Below are positions 30,788 through 43,192 of a stretch of 64,000 nt of DNA, piece by piece. The DNA is from Oegoconia quadripuncta (lineage: Eukaryota; Arthropoda; Insecta; Lepidoptera; Autostichidae). Within the stretch, counting starts at the first letter, position 1; every line of letters starts with the position of its first letter. Position numbers and translations under genes: made by a program. Under the pieces are notes generated by a model. That model had not been told where the DNA came from. It searched no databases and saw only the letters and a program-made list of their open reading frames with translations. The stretch lies in contig OX438760.1 in the NCBI GenBank assembly GCA_949316235.1, positions 5,706,501-5,770,500 on the forward strand, given 5' to 3'.

Positions 30788-33700
30788 TCAAAACTTAAAG
30801 TTTAAATGTACCGTCTCTTTGTGCACTTTGAGTGTTCCTTGTTGTGTGAAGCTTTTCTCGCATATCTGAAAACATATTATACTATTTAAAACATAACAGA
30901 TTACAGATTGAACTCAATCATAGTTCGATCACAACCATGGCATAATAGTTAGTGTCTTACACAATCATGTGTGATCAAGTGTGTATCTGGATTAACTGCC
31001 ATCCTTTTATCGCTGCAAGAATATGAATCTCCTATGGGATCTTGCTTGCTAAATCTCTTTTGTAAACAAAAGACGATCTCAGATCTCTCGTACCTACTTG
31101 TTATTTACTTCAGGTATTTTGTTATTCGATATGGTTTGACATAAGTAAAGAAGTAAGAATCTTGCCCATCACTAGTAAATTCATCATTCAGAGACAATTT
31201 CAATATGGCGGTTTGTTTACATGGCATGTTCCATAGATTGTTAGTTTAAGCTTGCACCTAATTGTACATGCTATATCTAGTAATCTGTTTTTTTTTATGT
31301 GTGCTCAATAAATAATAATGAATTTATCTATCCTATTTAAGTAGAGACCAAAAGATGAGGTTCTGTAATATGGCATTAGTGATATGGGCCTTTGTATTCT
31401 CTGACTTGCTATTAATACTGTAGCTTGGTGGCAGATTTGGGTAAGATAGATAGAGAAGTGGTAGTTAGCCAAGTTGATTGATTTGGAATCGCCCTCTTCC
31501 CCAAAAATCATTCACACCAATTCGAGAAATCTCGTAAAATTTGACGGTTTATGAAATTTCAAATAATTTATTTCCTGTTAACGTTAAATTAAAAATTTCG
31601 AAAGAACTTGAACATTTTTGAAAAATGTACGAAACATAATTGCATTCCGGTGGCACTGGACACGTAAAAACTTGGCTAGAAATATACAAGTCTACTAAAA
31701 GAGTCTCAGCTCATCTAAATGTACTTCCAGAGATCCATCCTGAGGTCTCAAAAGTAATCACCCGAGTTTCTAAAAAGAATAGAATACTCGTTTATTTACC
31801 TACCGACTTCATTTTTTTTATATAAAAAAAAATTATTTGCTTGACTTGTTTTCCTCCAGCCGCCATTTTAGTTGGAACTATCCAGTACAAAACCAAGATA
31901 ACCTTCAAAATCTTTGGCTGCGACCAAGTCTGAACGAGGCATATAGAAGTCTCATGCTAACGGACACAATATAACATCATAATAGAATTTCTATAAATCA
32001 ACAGCCTAAGCCTAACGTTGGTCAAACGAGTAAGCCTCTTCCACGGCCCGATTTGAATCACTTTCTATGAGTAAATTTGCCCTAATCGTCACACTGGGCC
32101 AGCGGCACTTCGAACCAATGAGGCAATTGCTCATCATTGTAAACCCAAGCTGATAAGCTAGTTATCCCTTGATCGCCTTTACGCACAGATAGAGATTGTT
32201 GGCTCTATTATACTCTGGAACCAAACCTGTTCAATAGTCATTGTATCTATCCATTTCCCCGAGTTTTTTTCACATCGTTTTGTAACAGATCAATTTTCTT
32301 TAGCATAACGGGTTAGCACTTGACCTCAATCACACCCGCTGTTAAGTGAAGATGAGGCCGAAGTTGGAAGCGTACTGACCCGGAAACTCCATCCCTGGAA
32401 CTGGCTATCTTATCTCTGACAACCTGCTATTAACTGTTTGGCGGTAGACATAGATAAGATGGTGGTAGCTAGCCAGGCGGACATTTAAAATGCCCTACCA
32501 CCAACCAAACCGAATACTAAACATGTACCCCGCTGGGGATCGAACACGCGACCACCGAATCGTAAACCAATGTTATTTACATTGAGCCACAGAGGCGGTT
32601 AAAAAATCACAAATATAAATGCGTATAAATGGTGCAAGCTCTTCGCTTCTTTACCCTCTTACTACTTTTCTTAATAAACCAATAAACATATTCTGTCGAC
32701 TCACTAAGAAGTTAGTATTATTTTAGTTGTCAGTCTTTCATGAACATCATTCTTAGTCCTCATCCACTTACTGCTTGGTATAGACCTTTTCTCTATTACG
32801 CCTATTCTCACAGTTCTCAGTCTGTCACGCATAATACAAATAATAGGATGCGGTATATAACTCACATCGCACGTATAAGGCTTCACTCCAGTGTGTGTCC
32901 GTATGTGTTTGTCGAGATCCCCTTTGGTTGCGAACTTCTTTCCGCATATATCCAGAGGACACAACATGGTCTTGTTGTGCAACCGCTGGTGGAGGTACAG
33001 CTTCTTCCACGAATCGAAATGCTTGCCGCATGTCTAAAATAAAGTTTCACAATTTAAGATTTTATGGCTGTCTTAAATCAAACAGCCGGAATACAACAAT
33101 GCTATCAACTCTTTGCGGCAGACTTAGGTAATCCCGTCTCCACACTCCTCCCATTGTAACCTATAAGCTAGGATCGACAGTGGTACTCGACACGGCGCCT
33201 ACTGAAGGTAGACGGTGCCCTACGTCACTCTATTGCTACCTTGGACCCCAGACTAATTAAACAAAAAAAAAATAGGGTGTGTAAGAAAAGAGGTTTCAAA
33301 GGCAGACTTAAGGCAGAGGTAAGACGGTGATAGCTATCCAGACAGACATTTACAAATGGCCTTCCACCACCCAGGCTTTAAACGTGTACCCCGAACGATC
33401 TGCCCTTACATTATATAACTTCATCTTGACCAATGAGAAACCGTCAAATTGCCGAGCGAGCGATGAGCTAACCAATCACATGTCAGAACGTAACCGTTTA
33501 TTATTATTTTTATTTACATATAAATACAAGAAGTAAAAGCAGAAAAAATAATATAATATGAGGCCATCTGATAAATTTCCGCTTTAAGAGTATAATTATT
33601 TCAGATAAACCATTAATTTCTCACCTCACACTCATATTCTACAACCTCAACTACTTTCTTCACCATTTTTCTTCTGCTGGTGTCTACTCCTTCATTTTCT

Positions 33701-36700
33701 TTCTGTTGCACTCTGGTTGAAGAACTCTGAAAACGGTGTTTAATTAAATTAAATTAAATATACTGTTCAGGTTATTGCCGCTAAATAATGGGTCATTAGT
33801 ATATTTTCTTGGAACATTGGCTATTTAGAGAGCAAGCACTCTTATTAGTAATTGTTTGTTTGACATTTTCAAATGGCTTAATATTACTAATATTAATTTT
33901 ATTATATTAATTTCTTTAGTTTGACTTATAATATATGAGTACTATGCAATTTAGACTCATTCACATAACGACTCGTATATTACTGAGGATGGTTTTTATT
34001 TATATTTATACAATAATAATGTAAAAACAGCAACTTTAGTGTAATATAATTAACACATTACCAATTCAATTATAACAATAACCATTTTCAGTAACACAAT
34101 AAGAATCTTTAATTGCCATAGTTTGGTATTAGTTTTCTTTTTAAGAATTTATAATAATGCTGTTGATTCTATGTAAATAAAAAGTTTCTCAAGTTTTACA
34201 TATATTAAAAAAAATACACTTAAAGATATATGACGTTTCTAATATGAGTGTGTTTCTTTTTGGACCGATTGTTGTGCAGATTTTGGGGGAGGCCTTTGTC
34301 CAGCAGTGGACGTCTTTCGGCTGATATGATGATGATGATGATAATAGTCGCTGGAGGTAGGCAGCTTCCAAGTGGTTGCTACACTAACATTGGACAGATG
34401 TGTTGTAATGACCGTGACTTGTTAGTGTAGCGACCCCAGCCCCCTTGACAAACAGCCCCCTACCGCCCACGTGCTTTTGGAGTGCGACGAGGTGGCCACA
34501 CATCGTGCTACTCATCTTGGAGGACTGGAGTCACTGCCCGAAGCCTGTGGCAACATCCCAAAGTTGCTTGGCTTCCTTCAGGAGCTTAGGTAGCAGTATT
34601 AAGTTTTCACCCGTAGACAAAGGAGGCGCGCTTAGACGTCGAGTTGCGGAACCCAGCCCGCCAACGAATAAGAACTGTCGCTCTGGACATTTTAGGGGGG
34701 GGTCTATGCTCAGCAGTGAAAGAAAGAAAGAAAGAAAGAAAGAAAGAAAAATTTATTTAAACCCATCTCATGACACAAACAATCAGGTACAAATATTACA
34801 CAGTCGAGACACATACAAAAAATAACATTCTGTTTGCCATCTAATTGTCGGTGTCGCAAGGTGGAGTCAAAAAGGTCTCCAACTCAGCATGGGTTGTAGC
34901 CGTTCACTACAACGCTGGTTTTCAGTGGAGCCTCCAAATGACGCACGGACACTGGTCAACAAATGTACATACAAATAACAATTGCAATTAATAGGAGTAA
35001 TCAGCAAGATGCGATGAGAGGATACATACGTGTATACATCTCTTTCTCTCAATAATAAAATGATCTCCTTAACAACAAATACACCCTATTATATAAACAA
35101 ACCTACTTGTTATAGAAACAGTATTATGAGTAAATAATGAGTAAATAAAATAATAATAATATATACATAACATACAAACATAACCTATTGTAATTTCCGG
35201 CAGTCAACGTGAGAAAGACACTAGCTTTACATGGTCAATATCGTCATTCATTCATTAGACAGAGAAAACTCGCTCCATAGACAAAGAAAACCGTCATGAA
35301 ATTCACAGTCTTAGAAGTCAGTGGATGTCTTATGGCTGATATGATGATAATAACACTTGTCAAATTGCAACACGAGGTCGCAGATAACAGTAGAGATTCT
35401 AATGCATCTCATGTTCTAGTTCTAATGCACATCACATGTTAATTAATTTTCAATAGTAACAAAATACTTACAACTGTGGATGGTTCAAACAAATCCTTTC
35501 TGACAGATATTGATGTTGGTATTAATAAGTCGCCCTGAAACATTAATTTGTGACTTGGATTATTCTATGATCAAACACAGGTTCCAAATTTTTTGAAACT
35601 AATTCTATAAGCTTGCTCATAAAGCACATACATAGTTCTAAAAAGATAGTGGAGAACATTTTCGAAACTAAATAAGAGTGATTTTAAGATTTCGATAGTA
35701 ACAGAAAAAATGCAATGGCTTTTAAATTCGATATTTTGAAAATGTTTTCTTTTAACTTTGTAGATCTATGCATCCTGCTTATATTGGGTCTTTATCTATG
35801 AAATTGGAGTTTTTTTTCTTCATTACTCATATGTACCAATTCCTGCGATTTCCAAAGCTATAATATCCAAATTTGTTTTTTATTTGGAAAATGGAATATT
35901 ATTTCAAGGTTTCACATGAAATATTTTTTAATTTCTGGGCTAAATAAAATAAATAATATATAATTTAAAAAAATTGAACAGAGCTCTTTTCATGTGCTTC
36001 CCATAATCATTTCTTAGGTTCGCTGAAACTTTAACGCTGCCTATACTTAACTTAATGTTATCCGATAATACACACAAAGTTTAGCTAAATTTGGATTTGC
36101 CGTTCCCAAAAAAAAAATTAAAAATGTTTGTATGGAGAAAACAGTCTTAATGAAATTCTTCACACAAAACGCCAATTTCATAGGTAAGGACCTAATACTT
36201 ATAAACTTCCTTAAGGATTGGTCTAATCATTTCAAAAAATTTAGTTTGGGAGTTTATATGGAATGCTGTGCGGGTATCAAATGGGGACATGTTTAAAACA
36301 TAACTTACACTTTGAGTTGCCATTTGGCTTGAGGACCTTCTTCCAGTTCTGTGAATAGCAGTATTTTCCAGAAATTTGCTGGTAGCTTCATAATTTTTGA
36401 TTTTGTTTGAATGTGAACCCTGAGATGAACTTTCAATATCACTCATGCTCTGAAAACATACAAATTTAAGAGCTAGGATATCAAGTCAAAGTTTTCTTTT
36501 ATTAAAATAGAATTTATGTCAGCGGCATTTCCCCGTAACAGGGTACAGGGTCTAATGGTAATTAGACATTATGCTAAGAAGTTTTGCAGTCAGTGGAGTT
36601 TTAATAGAGAAAATTGCTGAACTGTGACATTTCGATAACCTATGGACTCTATTGTAGTACTTTATCCAATGAATACCAAGGAATAAAGTAATGTGCACAG

Positions 36701-38599
36701 CACAAGATCCAACTAGGTACATATTACATTAGGCAATTTGATGCAATTGCTTTTTTCATTCAGGAGTAGGTTATTAAATTGAAATAAACCATTCAACCAC
36801 CTTATAGATACTATTCACGTGGCGTGCCCTCCATGACAGGCAGAGAATTCTAAACAGTTGAGAGTATGTTATTACTTTATAGTGTATATATTTTCCCATT
36901 TAATAGCAAATTTTATCATTCTGCCTAGCCTGTGATAAAATGCAATTAGGTAGATTTTCCTAATTAGGTTAGGAAAGTACATTGAAAGAGACATCACAGA
37001 TTTTTTATTGATATAGTCAAGTATGAATGTTAATGCCAAATCAAATAGATTCCATTTAGTGTTATACAGTCGCCTTTTCTTGTCTTTCTTCAGGTCGAAA
37101 GATGGGAAAGTTATGGCCAAATGACCAGCCCAATAAATAGCACAGAACATCCAAGGACGGTTGCCAATAATGGCGACATCTGGAGGAGGCTTATGTCCTG
37201 GGCCAGCCTGAACAAGAGGTTGGTGATGTCGATTTATTTGTATTTTATTTTGTGTGCAATAAAATATTTAACAATAATAATCATTTATTTCAAGTGAAGT
37301 TGGAAAAATTAAATGATTCATAGCTATTTTTATAACAACGTAATAACTTTTAAAAACAACATACACACATATAGGTACATAATGTCAAAACTTTGTCCCA
37401 AATGGTCAGAGATATTCTAAACATTAGTGTTTGGATGTTCCAAACAATAGGACTTTGTGGTTTATTATTATAGATGAGCAGCATTACTGCTGGTATGTCA
37501 TGTCACATGTGGAATAGTTCACTTTCTTCACAGAGTTCATGTTGTTCATTATATTGTTATTCTAATGTGAGATGATGTAAGATGTACTCAAAGATCTTAC
37601 TAGATACAATAATAGTAAGTTAGATTTAGATTCCACAAACAGACCAAGTAATTGGTTTCTGGGGCCATGCATATCAATGAGTTTAAAATGTACAGCATTT
37701 ATTAGATAGTGCTAATCAGTCTATAGAGCACATATTTTTATTACTTTACTATTTTTATTAAGGAGCCAACTTTGAAATTATAGTAAAAGAAATCAGCGAG
37801 TCTCGCTGAATTCACATTTCCAGTAGCTTTCATGGGTGTTACGGTCTGCACTGTAAACTGATAGTCCTTTGCACAACTATAGATAATAGAACATATTTAG
37901 GTGGCCTTATTACTAAGAGTTATTAGGATTAGGATGTCCTGGAAAGAAGCCCTGAGGCAAAGTGTGAATTTCTAACTTATTTTTGCACCCCCTTAACAAC
38001 AGTCCAACTGTTATTGGTTCCAGGCAGGTTATGGTTTTCGGGAATTTATAAATTGTAAAACAGGTATATTGCACAATACTACTTCGTGGTGAATAAACAA
38101 GCGTATAATTTCTAAATTTTTTTTTGTACGCACTTTTTGTCACTGACCCATTTTTGTGAAATGTTTACTCTTCATCAACAATTCGAACCAATGCTCACCT
38201 CATTAATTTCCATGTTTTCAAATAGAGAACGTAAAAGAGCATCATTCTTTGAAGCAAGCAATCGCAACTCTTTTGCAGTTGTTACGATTTTGAAACATTT
38301 CGCGCAGATTTTCTGTGGTAAGTTGTCCGAGGGTGTTACCTAAAATTAACATTATTATAAAACAAACGAAGGTTACGCTGTGAAACCTATTGTAATTCTT
38401 TAGATTTTGGCAACTCTTCGAATTGAAACCTATTGTAACACATTAAGTATAATATGAAAACAATAATATTTACCTTAACGCCCGTACATGAGAACACATC
38501 ACCTACTAATTCCTCTGTCTCGAAAATATTCGATACACCAGGTTCCTCCAGACATAGCCTACATTTTTCGTAAAACATAATAACCTTAGGAGTACCCAT
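30788..38599 (-). CDS. ZAD-C2H2 zinc-finger protein, complete, 272 residues
   Basis: Probable sequence-specific nuclear regulator. Seven minus-strand exons: 38599-38474, 38339-38199, 36449-36309, 35534-35472, 33726-33625, 33033-32866, 30865-30788. All joins are phase 0 with GT-AG borders (816 nt coding, 272 codons; stop TGA). The ATG at 38599 gives MGTPKVIMFYEKCRLC. ZAD: C13, C16, C54, C57. Residues 90-187 are a polar Ser/Thr-rich linker. Fingers: C190/C193/H206/H210; C216/C221/H234/H238 (four residues between the cysteines); C246/C249/H262/H267. The second linker is HTGVKPY, close to the usual TGEKP. Introns fall between the two cysteines in fingers 1 and 3. Short for its family, which often has five or more fingers. 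DNA target and symbol unknown. Confidence 0.88.
30866..32301. other. Intron 6 of the 272-residue ZAD gene, left part
   Basis: AT-rich. The plus-strand frame at 31640-31825 (60 codons, ETHPEV-like IHPEVSKV) is not recognised and may be an old repeat. No further zinc-finger exon was seen. Confidence 0.4.
32302..32601 (-). repeat. SINE S1, full length, minus strand
   Basis: Reverse complement: GGTTAGCACTTGACCTCAAT, GATGAGGCCGAAGTTGG, AAAATGCCCTACCACCAACC, GGGGATCGAACACGCGACC and CATTGAGCCACAGAGGCGG. Inside intron 6 of the ZAD gene, same strand as that gene. Confidence 0.85.
33318..33393 (-). repeat. SINE S1, internal fragment
   Basis: GGTGATAGCTATCCAGACAG, ACATTTACAAATGGCC, CCACCACCCAGG and CGTGTACCCCG correspond to the S1 segment after the B box, in reverse. 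Confidence 0.55.
33408..33498. mobile_element. MITE M2, partial copy
   Basis: TATATAACTTCATCTTGACC then GAAACCGTCAAATTGCCGAG, GATGAGCTAACCAATCAC and TCAGAACGTAACCG, matching 19196-19326 with part of the left arm deleted. Confidence 0.6.
33727..34255. other. Intron 4 of the 272-residue ZAD gene, AT-rich part
   Basis: Nothing recognised in this very AT-rich stretch. Confidence 0.4.
34260..34345 (+). repeat. RTE-like LINE 3' tail
   Basis: GGCCTTTGTCCAGCAGTGGA, CGTCTTTCGGCTGATATG and an ATG(ATG)n tail: the same terminal segment as 53570-53610, with a longer trinucleotide tail. Confidence 0.65.
34405..34700 (+). pseudogene. LINE ORF2 C-terminal fragment, sister of 13850-14220
   Basis: The plus strand encodes AHVLLECDEVATHRATHLGG-like residues and PEACGNIPKLLGFLQEL, about 80% like the minus-strand piece at 13850-14220. 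Stops follow QEL. Intron-embedded relic. Confidence 0.6.
34721..34962 (-). repeat. Dispersed repeat S4, copy 3, with (GAAA)n end
   Basis: A GAAAGAAAGAAAGAAAGAAA microsatellite at 34721-34748 joins TTTATTTAAACCCATCTC and continues as in copy 2. On the minus strand the microsatellite is the 3' tail. Confidence 0.72.
34963..35471. other. Intron 4 of the 272-residue ZAD gene, right part
   Basis: GTGGATGTCTTATGGCTGATATGATGATAA at about 35323-35350 looks like another worn LINE tail; otherwise nothing. Confidence 0.4.
36450..38198. other. Intron 2 of the 272-residue ZAD gene
   Basis: About 37130-37240 reads NNGDIWRRLMSWASLNKRL on the plus strand, reminiscent of a LINE ORF C-terminus. About 37396 has CCCAAATGGTCAGAGATATT, the repeat also found at 23268 and 63888. 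No extra exon is supported. Confidence 0.4.
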
Positions 38600-38842
38600 T
38601 TTGGTCAATTATGTAGAAAATGTTAAAACGCAAACCAGCAGATCGCTTTTGGTTTGCCTCGCCTTGCCTTTGTTAGTGTTGCACGCAATAGTCTATCGAT
38701 GCTATCGTAACCTTGAAAACAGAACATCGATGGTGTCGATTACATCAGTAGTATCGATAATCAATAATTTATAATACTGTTGATGAAAGACAAAGCTATC
38801 GATAGTTTTTAAGCAATACTATGGATAGTACCAGATAGATTA

Positions 38843-39058
38843 CCACGTACGACCACCCTGTGGAACGGACTTCCGGCAGCGGTATTCCCGAACGAGTACG
38901 ACATTGGAACCTTCAAGAAACGAGCCTACACTTTCCTCAAAGGCCGGCAACGCATCTGTGACCCTTTTGGTGTTGCGGGTGTCCATGGGCGGCGGTGATT
39001 GCTTTCCATCAGGTGACCCGCATGCTCGTTTGCCGCCCTCTCATATAAAAAAAAAATA
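38843..39058 (+). repeat. LINE 3' end with ORF2 C-terminus
   Basis: Frame [17 protein letters not shown] then [14 protein letters not shown] and GVHGRR-stop, followed by TCATATAAAAAAAAA. Same family as 4540-4949 but with the ORF frame less disturbed. 5'-truncated. Confidence 0.75.
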
Positions 39059-39422
39059 GTATCGGTACTATCGATATAAAATTACTATGGTTAGTATTTA
39101 TCTTTTTTTCGAGTCGATCCAAGTTTCAAATTTTATTGGACCAAAACTTTACTTGGTTAGTATTGTAATATCGATATTCGCTTAAAATTAAATAATATTG
39201 CTCTGGCGGCGGCGCGGCGTAGGAATTGACGACGACGCCCGTGATTAAGCGTGACCGATCAATTTAACCGAATATCGATATTTCAATATTATCGGTAGTG
39301 TGGTGTGACAGAGTTTTGATTCTGTAGTAGGTATCTAAGAAACAATAATAACAATAAAATGGATTGGCGTAACGTGGGTTCATGTTTTTCCTTGACATAG
39401 TGGTAGTAATTTTTAGTATACT

Positions 39423-40646
39423 GTGTCATTTCAATACTACATGATACTACATGATAAACAGTTTGGCTTTACTAACGGTCGCTCGACAACGGATGCTGGT
39501 GTAGCTCTAATTAAAAATATTTATAATGCCTGGGAAGATCGCAGCGATGCAATCGGTGTGTTTTGCGATCTTTCAAAGGCATTCGATTGTGTGGATCACA
39601 AAACGCTTTTATTTAAATTAGAACATTATGGGGTGCACGGCAAAGCCCTCGACTTATTAACTTCTTATTTAGAAAATAGAATTCAAAAAGTTCAAGTAAA
39701 TCTGGAAAAATTTTCAGGATCTTTTGTGAAAATGGGAGTGCCTCAAGGATCAATTCTGGGTCCTTTTATGTTTTTAGTTTATATTAACGACTTGCCTTAT
39801 TTAGTTCGGAACCTGGTTGATATTGTGTTGTTTGCTGATGACACTTCATTTATATTCAAAATAAAGAAAGGGTTGAATGATATTGACGATGTAAACGATA
39901 CTCTTTCACAGGTTTCGAACTGGTTTACTGTGAATAATTTAGTCCTAAATGCTAAGAAAACCAAATGTATTAAGTTTTCCTTACCTAATGTAAGGCAGGG
40001 GGAAAACAACCTAAAGTTAAATAGTGAAGCATTGGAATTTGTTGAGAACACTGTTTTTCTTGGCATCACTTTGGACTCCACACTACAGTGGGGGTCGCAT
40101 ATTGAGACACTTGCGAGCAGGCTCAGTTCAGCTGCTTATGCTGTTCGTAAGATTAGACAACTTACTGACATTAAAACAGCGAGGCTCGTTTATTTTAGCT
40201 ACTTTCATAGCATTATGTCTTATTGTATACTACTGTGGGGTAGGGCTGCAGATATTCAAACAATATTTGTTCTACAAAAAAGAGCAATCAGAGCAATATA
40301 TAATTTACGCTGCCGTGATTCTCTAAGAGATCTGTTTAAAGAAATAAGTATTTTAACTGTTGCATCTCAATATATATATGACAGTATAATGTATGTACGC
40401 AAAAATATATGCCTATTTCGTAAACATTCTGATAATCATAATTTGAATACTAGAAACAAAAATAAAATTGAAATTCCACAATTTAGACTTAGCAAGGTTA
40501 GCACATCCTTTGTGGGACACAGCATACGCTTTTACAATAAAATACCAGAACATGTATTGAGTTTAACAGAGCAGAAATTTAAACGCCACATTAAAGAAAC
40601 TCTGTGTAAGAAGAGTTATTCAGTAATCAGTAATTTATTTACATAA
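39423..40646 (+). pseudogene. 5'-truncated non-LTR reverse transcriptase (jockey/CR1 group)
   Basis: A long open frame (about 407 codons) covering most of the RT palm, thumb and C-terminal region: FGFTNGRSTTDA, motif A AFDCVDH, motif B PQGSILGP, motif C FADDT, then NAKKTKCIKF, FLGITLD and the LLWG-x-A segment. The catalytic aspartates are kept. The endonuclease and N-terminal RT are absent and the first in-frame ATG is only internal, so this is a truncated retrocopy that happens to lack stops rather than a gene. Group assigned from motif wording only. Confidence 0.85.
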
Positions 40647-40805
40647 GAATATAGTAATGTAGGTACAGGTGTTATAGTCTTAGTTAAGTTTCTATATTCT
40701 ACCAAATCGGCATGTAAACATTCTTTATTCTATAAAACATCTAAAAAATACATTCAATAATAAACATAATTCTTCCGTGCTATATTGATACGCAATGTCG
40801 TAATA

Positions 40806-41775
40806 ATTTTTTTTTTTTTTTTTTTTTATACAATTAAATTTATCCATGTCAAGTTTATGATTTCATTTTAAATTTATCATTGAGATATTCATTTACACTG
40901 TAATAGCGTTTGTCCAGAAGCCATTCGTAGAGTTTATGTTTAAATTGATTTAATGGTAATGTTTTAAAAATGTCAGGTAGATTATTAAATATTTTAATTG
41001 CCATACAGAATGAATTTTTCTTATAGATGTCAAACCTAACTAAAGGGTAAATAAGTCTATTTTTGTGTCTGGTTTTCCTTTGTAATACATCGCCATGTTT
41101 TTCAAAATATGCAGGGTGCTCTCGAACAAATGTACAAATTTGTCTTATGTACATGCATGGCAAAGGTAGTATTTTTAATGCCTTAAATAGGGGTTTACAA
41201 GAATCTAAGAAGTGTACTCGACTTAAGGCTCTTATACACTTTTTTTGGACAATAAATGCTCTATTTATGTCTACAGAGTTTCCCCATAACATTAGACCAT
41301 AATTTAATACAGATGACACATAGCCGTGGTACGCCATTAACGCTACATCTGTACCACAAGTGTTACTAAGGCGACTGAGGGCATAGACAAATTTATCTAG
41401 CCGATCACATATATTGTCTATGTGAAACTTCCAACTACAGAATTTGTCGACATGTATTCCTAAAAACTTAGTTGTATCTATTTCATCAATTTTATTACCA
41501 TTATAATTAATATTAAGGAGTATGTCTTTTGATCTATATGTCCTAAATTGCATAAGTTTCGTTTTGTTTATATTAATTGTCAAATTATTAGCACTAAGCC
41601 AGTCCATTACTAATTTCATTTCGTCATTTATAGCCTTGTTTAAATTATGTAAGTTGTCAGATTTTAAAAGTATTGTTGTGTCATCGGCAAACATTATGTA
41701 CTTATGACCTGATTTGTTTGGCATATCATTGATGTACAAAAGGAATAAAACAGGCCCTAGAATATTACAGGATAG
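40806..41775 (-). pseudogene. Second 5'-truncated non-LTR RT, minus strand
   Basis: The minus-strand frame 41739-40855 (294 codons) starts within motif B (ILGPVLFLLYIND) and has motif C MFADDTTILLKS, NINKTKLMQF, FLGIHVD and GLMLWGNSVD, ending NDKFKMKS-stop. The poly(T) run 40807-40827 is its poly(A) tail. A different family from 39423-40646: the residues between motif C and FLGI differ widely. The two copies face each other tail to tail. Confidence 0.85.
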
Positions 41776-41789
41776 ATGATTATTTAGGC

Positions 41790-42053
41790 GATAAGGAGGT
41801 CTGGTGTTAGCTGGTCGTTATGTTAATTGCTATTGTTTTGTAATATGTAATATTAAAATGTAATATTATTGTAAAGATGGAAACAAATTGAAAAGATGTG
41901 TTGTTGCGGAGTTTCTTGTCGCTTCTTCTCCCTAACCATAACACCTTGCGAAGCGATGTAGTTTAAAAAAAAATAATAACATGTTGACTTTCAATAAGTG
42001 ATATTTTTGTATCCTACATTGAATAAAATATTTTTGATTTTGATTTTGATTTT
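41790..42053 (+). repeat. LINE 3' UTR, tail TTTTTGATTTTGATTTTGATT
   Basis: GAGTTTCTTGTCGCTTCTTC, TCTCCCTAACC and TTTGTATCCTACATTGAATAA, with a repeated TTTTGAT tail. Same unit as 54730-54870. Confidence 0.68.
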
Positions 42054-42205
42054 TGTATCGATAGTTCCTCATAAAATATGTACTAATAATATCGACACTA
42101 TCGATAATACTACACTTATTGATGTACTATCGCTACGCTACACGCTTATTTTTATATTCATCTGTATCGATACTATCGATAATTATGTCTTTTATCAACA
42201 GTACC

Positions 42206-43080
42206 TTTTTTGGTTCTCTTCTTTCCTTATCAACAGTACCTCAATCTACAATCATTTTTTTTTTGTTTCATTTCACTCCTCTCGGAGAAGGCAAAGGGTT
42301 CTAATCCCATACAGCCATGTCTTATTTCTTCAGTTTTGTGAAATTAGTCTCAGTCAAAACAAATCATTCGTCATATACTTGGCGTATACAGAGTCTAGTC
42401 ACTGTCAACTCATTCTTCAGTAAAATGGCAGAATGCTTTACGAAAGATTTTGGCAGCTTCTTGTGAACCCGATGTGATGAACCCGAAAGCTTCGTCACGC
42501 ACTTTAATTTACACTTCTCTTCACTTGCATATCATCACTGACTTTTGCTGCACAATATTCTGCCATCAGCTTCAAAACTCAGAATGTACAAACTACAACG
42601 AGTAAAAACAAAAATGCAACATTACTCGCTGAGTTCCTGCCAAAAAGCCGTTTTTTTGAGCACGAACAATTGCTTTCAGGCCGATAGGCCTTTTACAGCG
42701 TCGCCGGGCGGGTGGGTGAGCGCGGGAGCAACAGCACTGACTATAATCGATACCTTCGATATTCAGTGAAGCTATCGATAGCTATGCAACACTACGACTA
42801 ATTGACACGAGTATTCGTGTTGCTAGCTCAATCCAAAAAATATCAGGACAAATATTATGTGAGGTTTTAAGGCAACACGTGGGAAGCATCGAACGGATCG
42901 GACCAGCATCTTTATCTATCAGGATATCGATGAACGGGAGCAAGATAAAATTTATCCGGCTGTCACTTTTGATTATATTCGTTCTAGCAAGCTTTTAAAG
43001 CTTGAGTGTAATGAATGTGGTCTGTGATTATTTTTTTAAAATGTTTACGCTAAAAAGGAAATGCATGTAGATTATAGTTA
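42206..43080. other. Gene-free stretch right of the LINE nest
   Basis: Holds AACCCGATGTGATGAACCCG (internal direct repeat at 42466) and the right TATCGATA cluster. The 74- and 141-codon frames lack motifs. Confidence 0.4.
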
Positions 43081-43109
43081 ATGGAACGGCCATCTCATTT
43101 ACTTACATC

Positions 43110-43192
43110 ACACAAACATTTACCCCGGGATTCGAACACGCAACCGTTGGTTTCGCTGACAGGGTCACTATCCACCCACCAATCAATCGTCA
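43110..43192 (-). repeat. SINE S2a head fragment
   Basis: CACACAAACATTTACCCC, GGGATTCGAACACGCAACCG, GGGTCACTATCCACCCACC and AATCAATCGTC: the reverse complement of the S2a tRNA head, 3' part lost. Confidence 0.7.

Larger units (their letters stand above)
38679..42790. mobile_element. TATCGATA-rich inverted flanks around nested LINEs
   Basis: Left TAGTGTTGCACGC...CTATCGAT (38676 on) mirrors right CTATCGATAGCTATGCAACACTA (to 42797). A second inverted pair, TACTGTTGATGAAAGACAAA (38776 on) against CTTTTATCAACAGTA (about 42188-42203), lies inside. ATCGATA words recur at 38690-38825, 39060-39300, 42056-42185 and 42745-42785. No TSD found, so the outer unit is tentative. Confidence 0.4.

Noticed and set aside
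36872..37150. 92-codon minus-strand frame resembling a membrane or gustatory receptor piece
   Set aside because: No splice-supported extension; the plus strand there looks like a LINE ORF end.
41998..42423. 141-codon hydrophobic plus-strand frame
   Set aside because: Low-complexity Ile/Phe/Ser translation of AT-rich and TATCGATA sequence.
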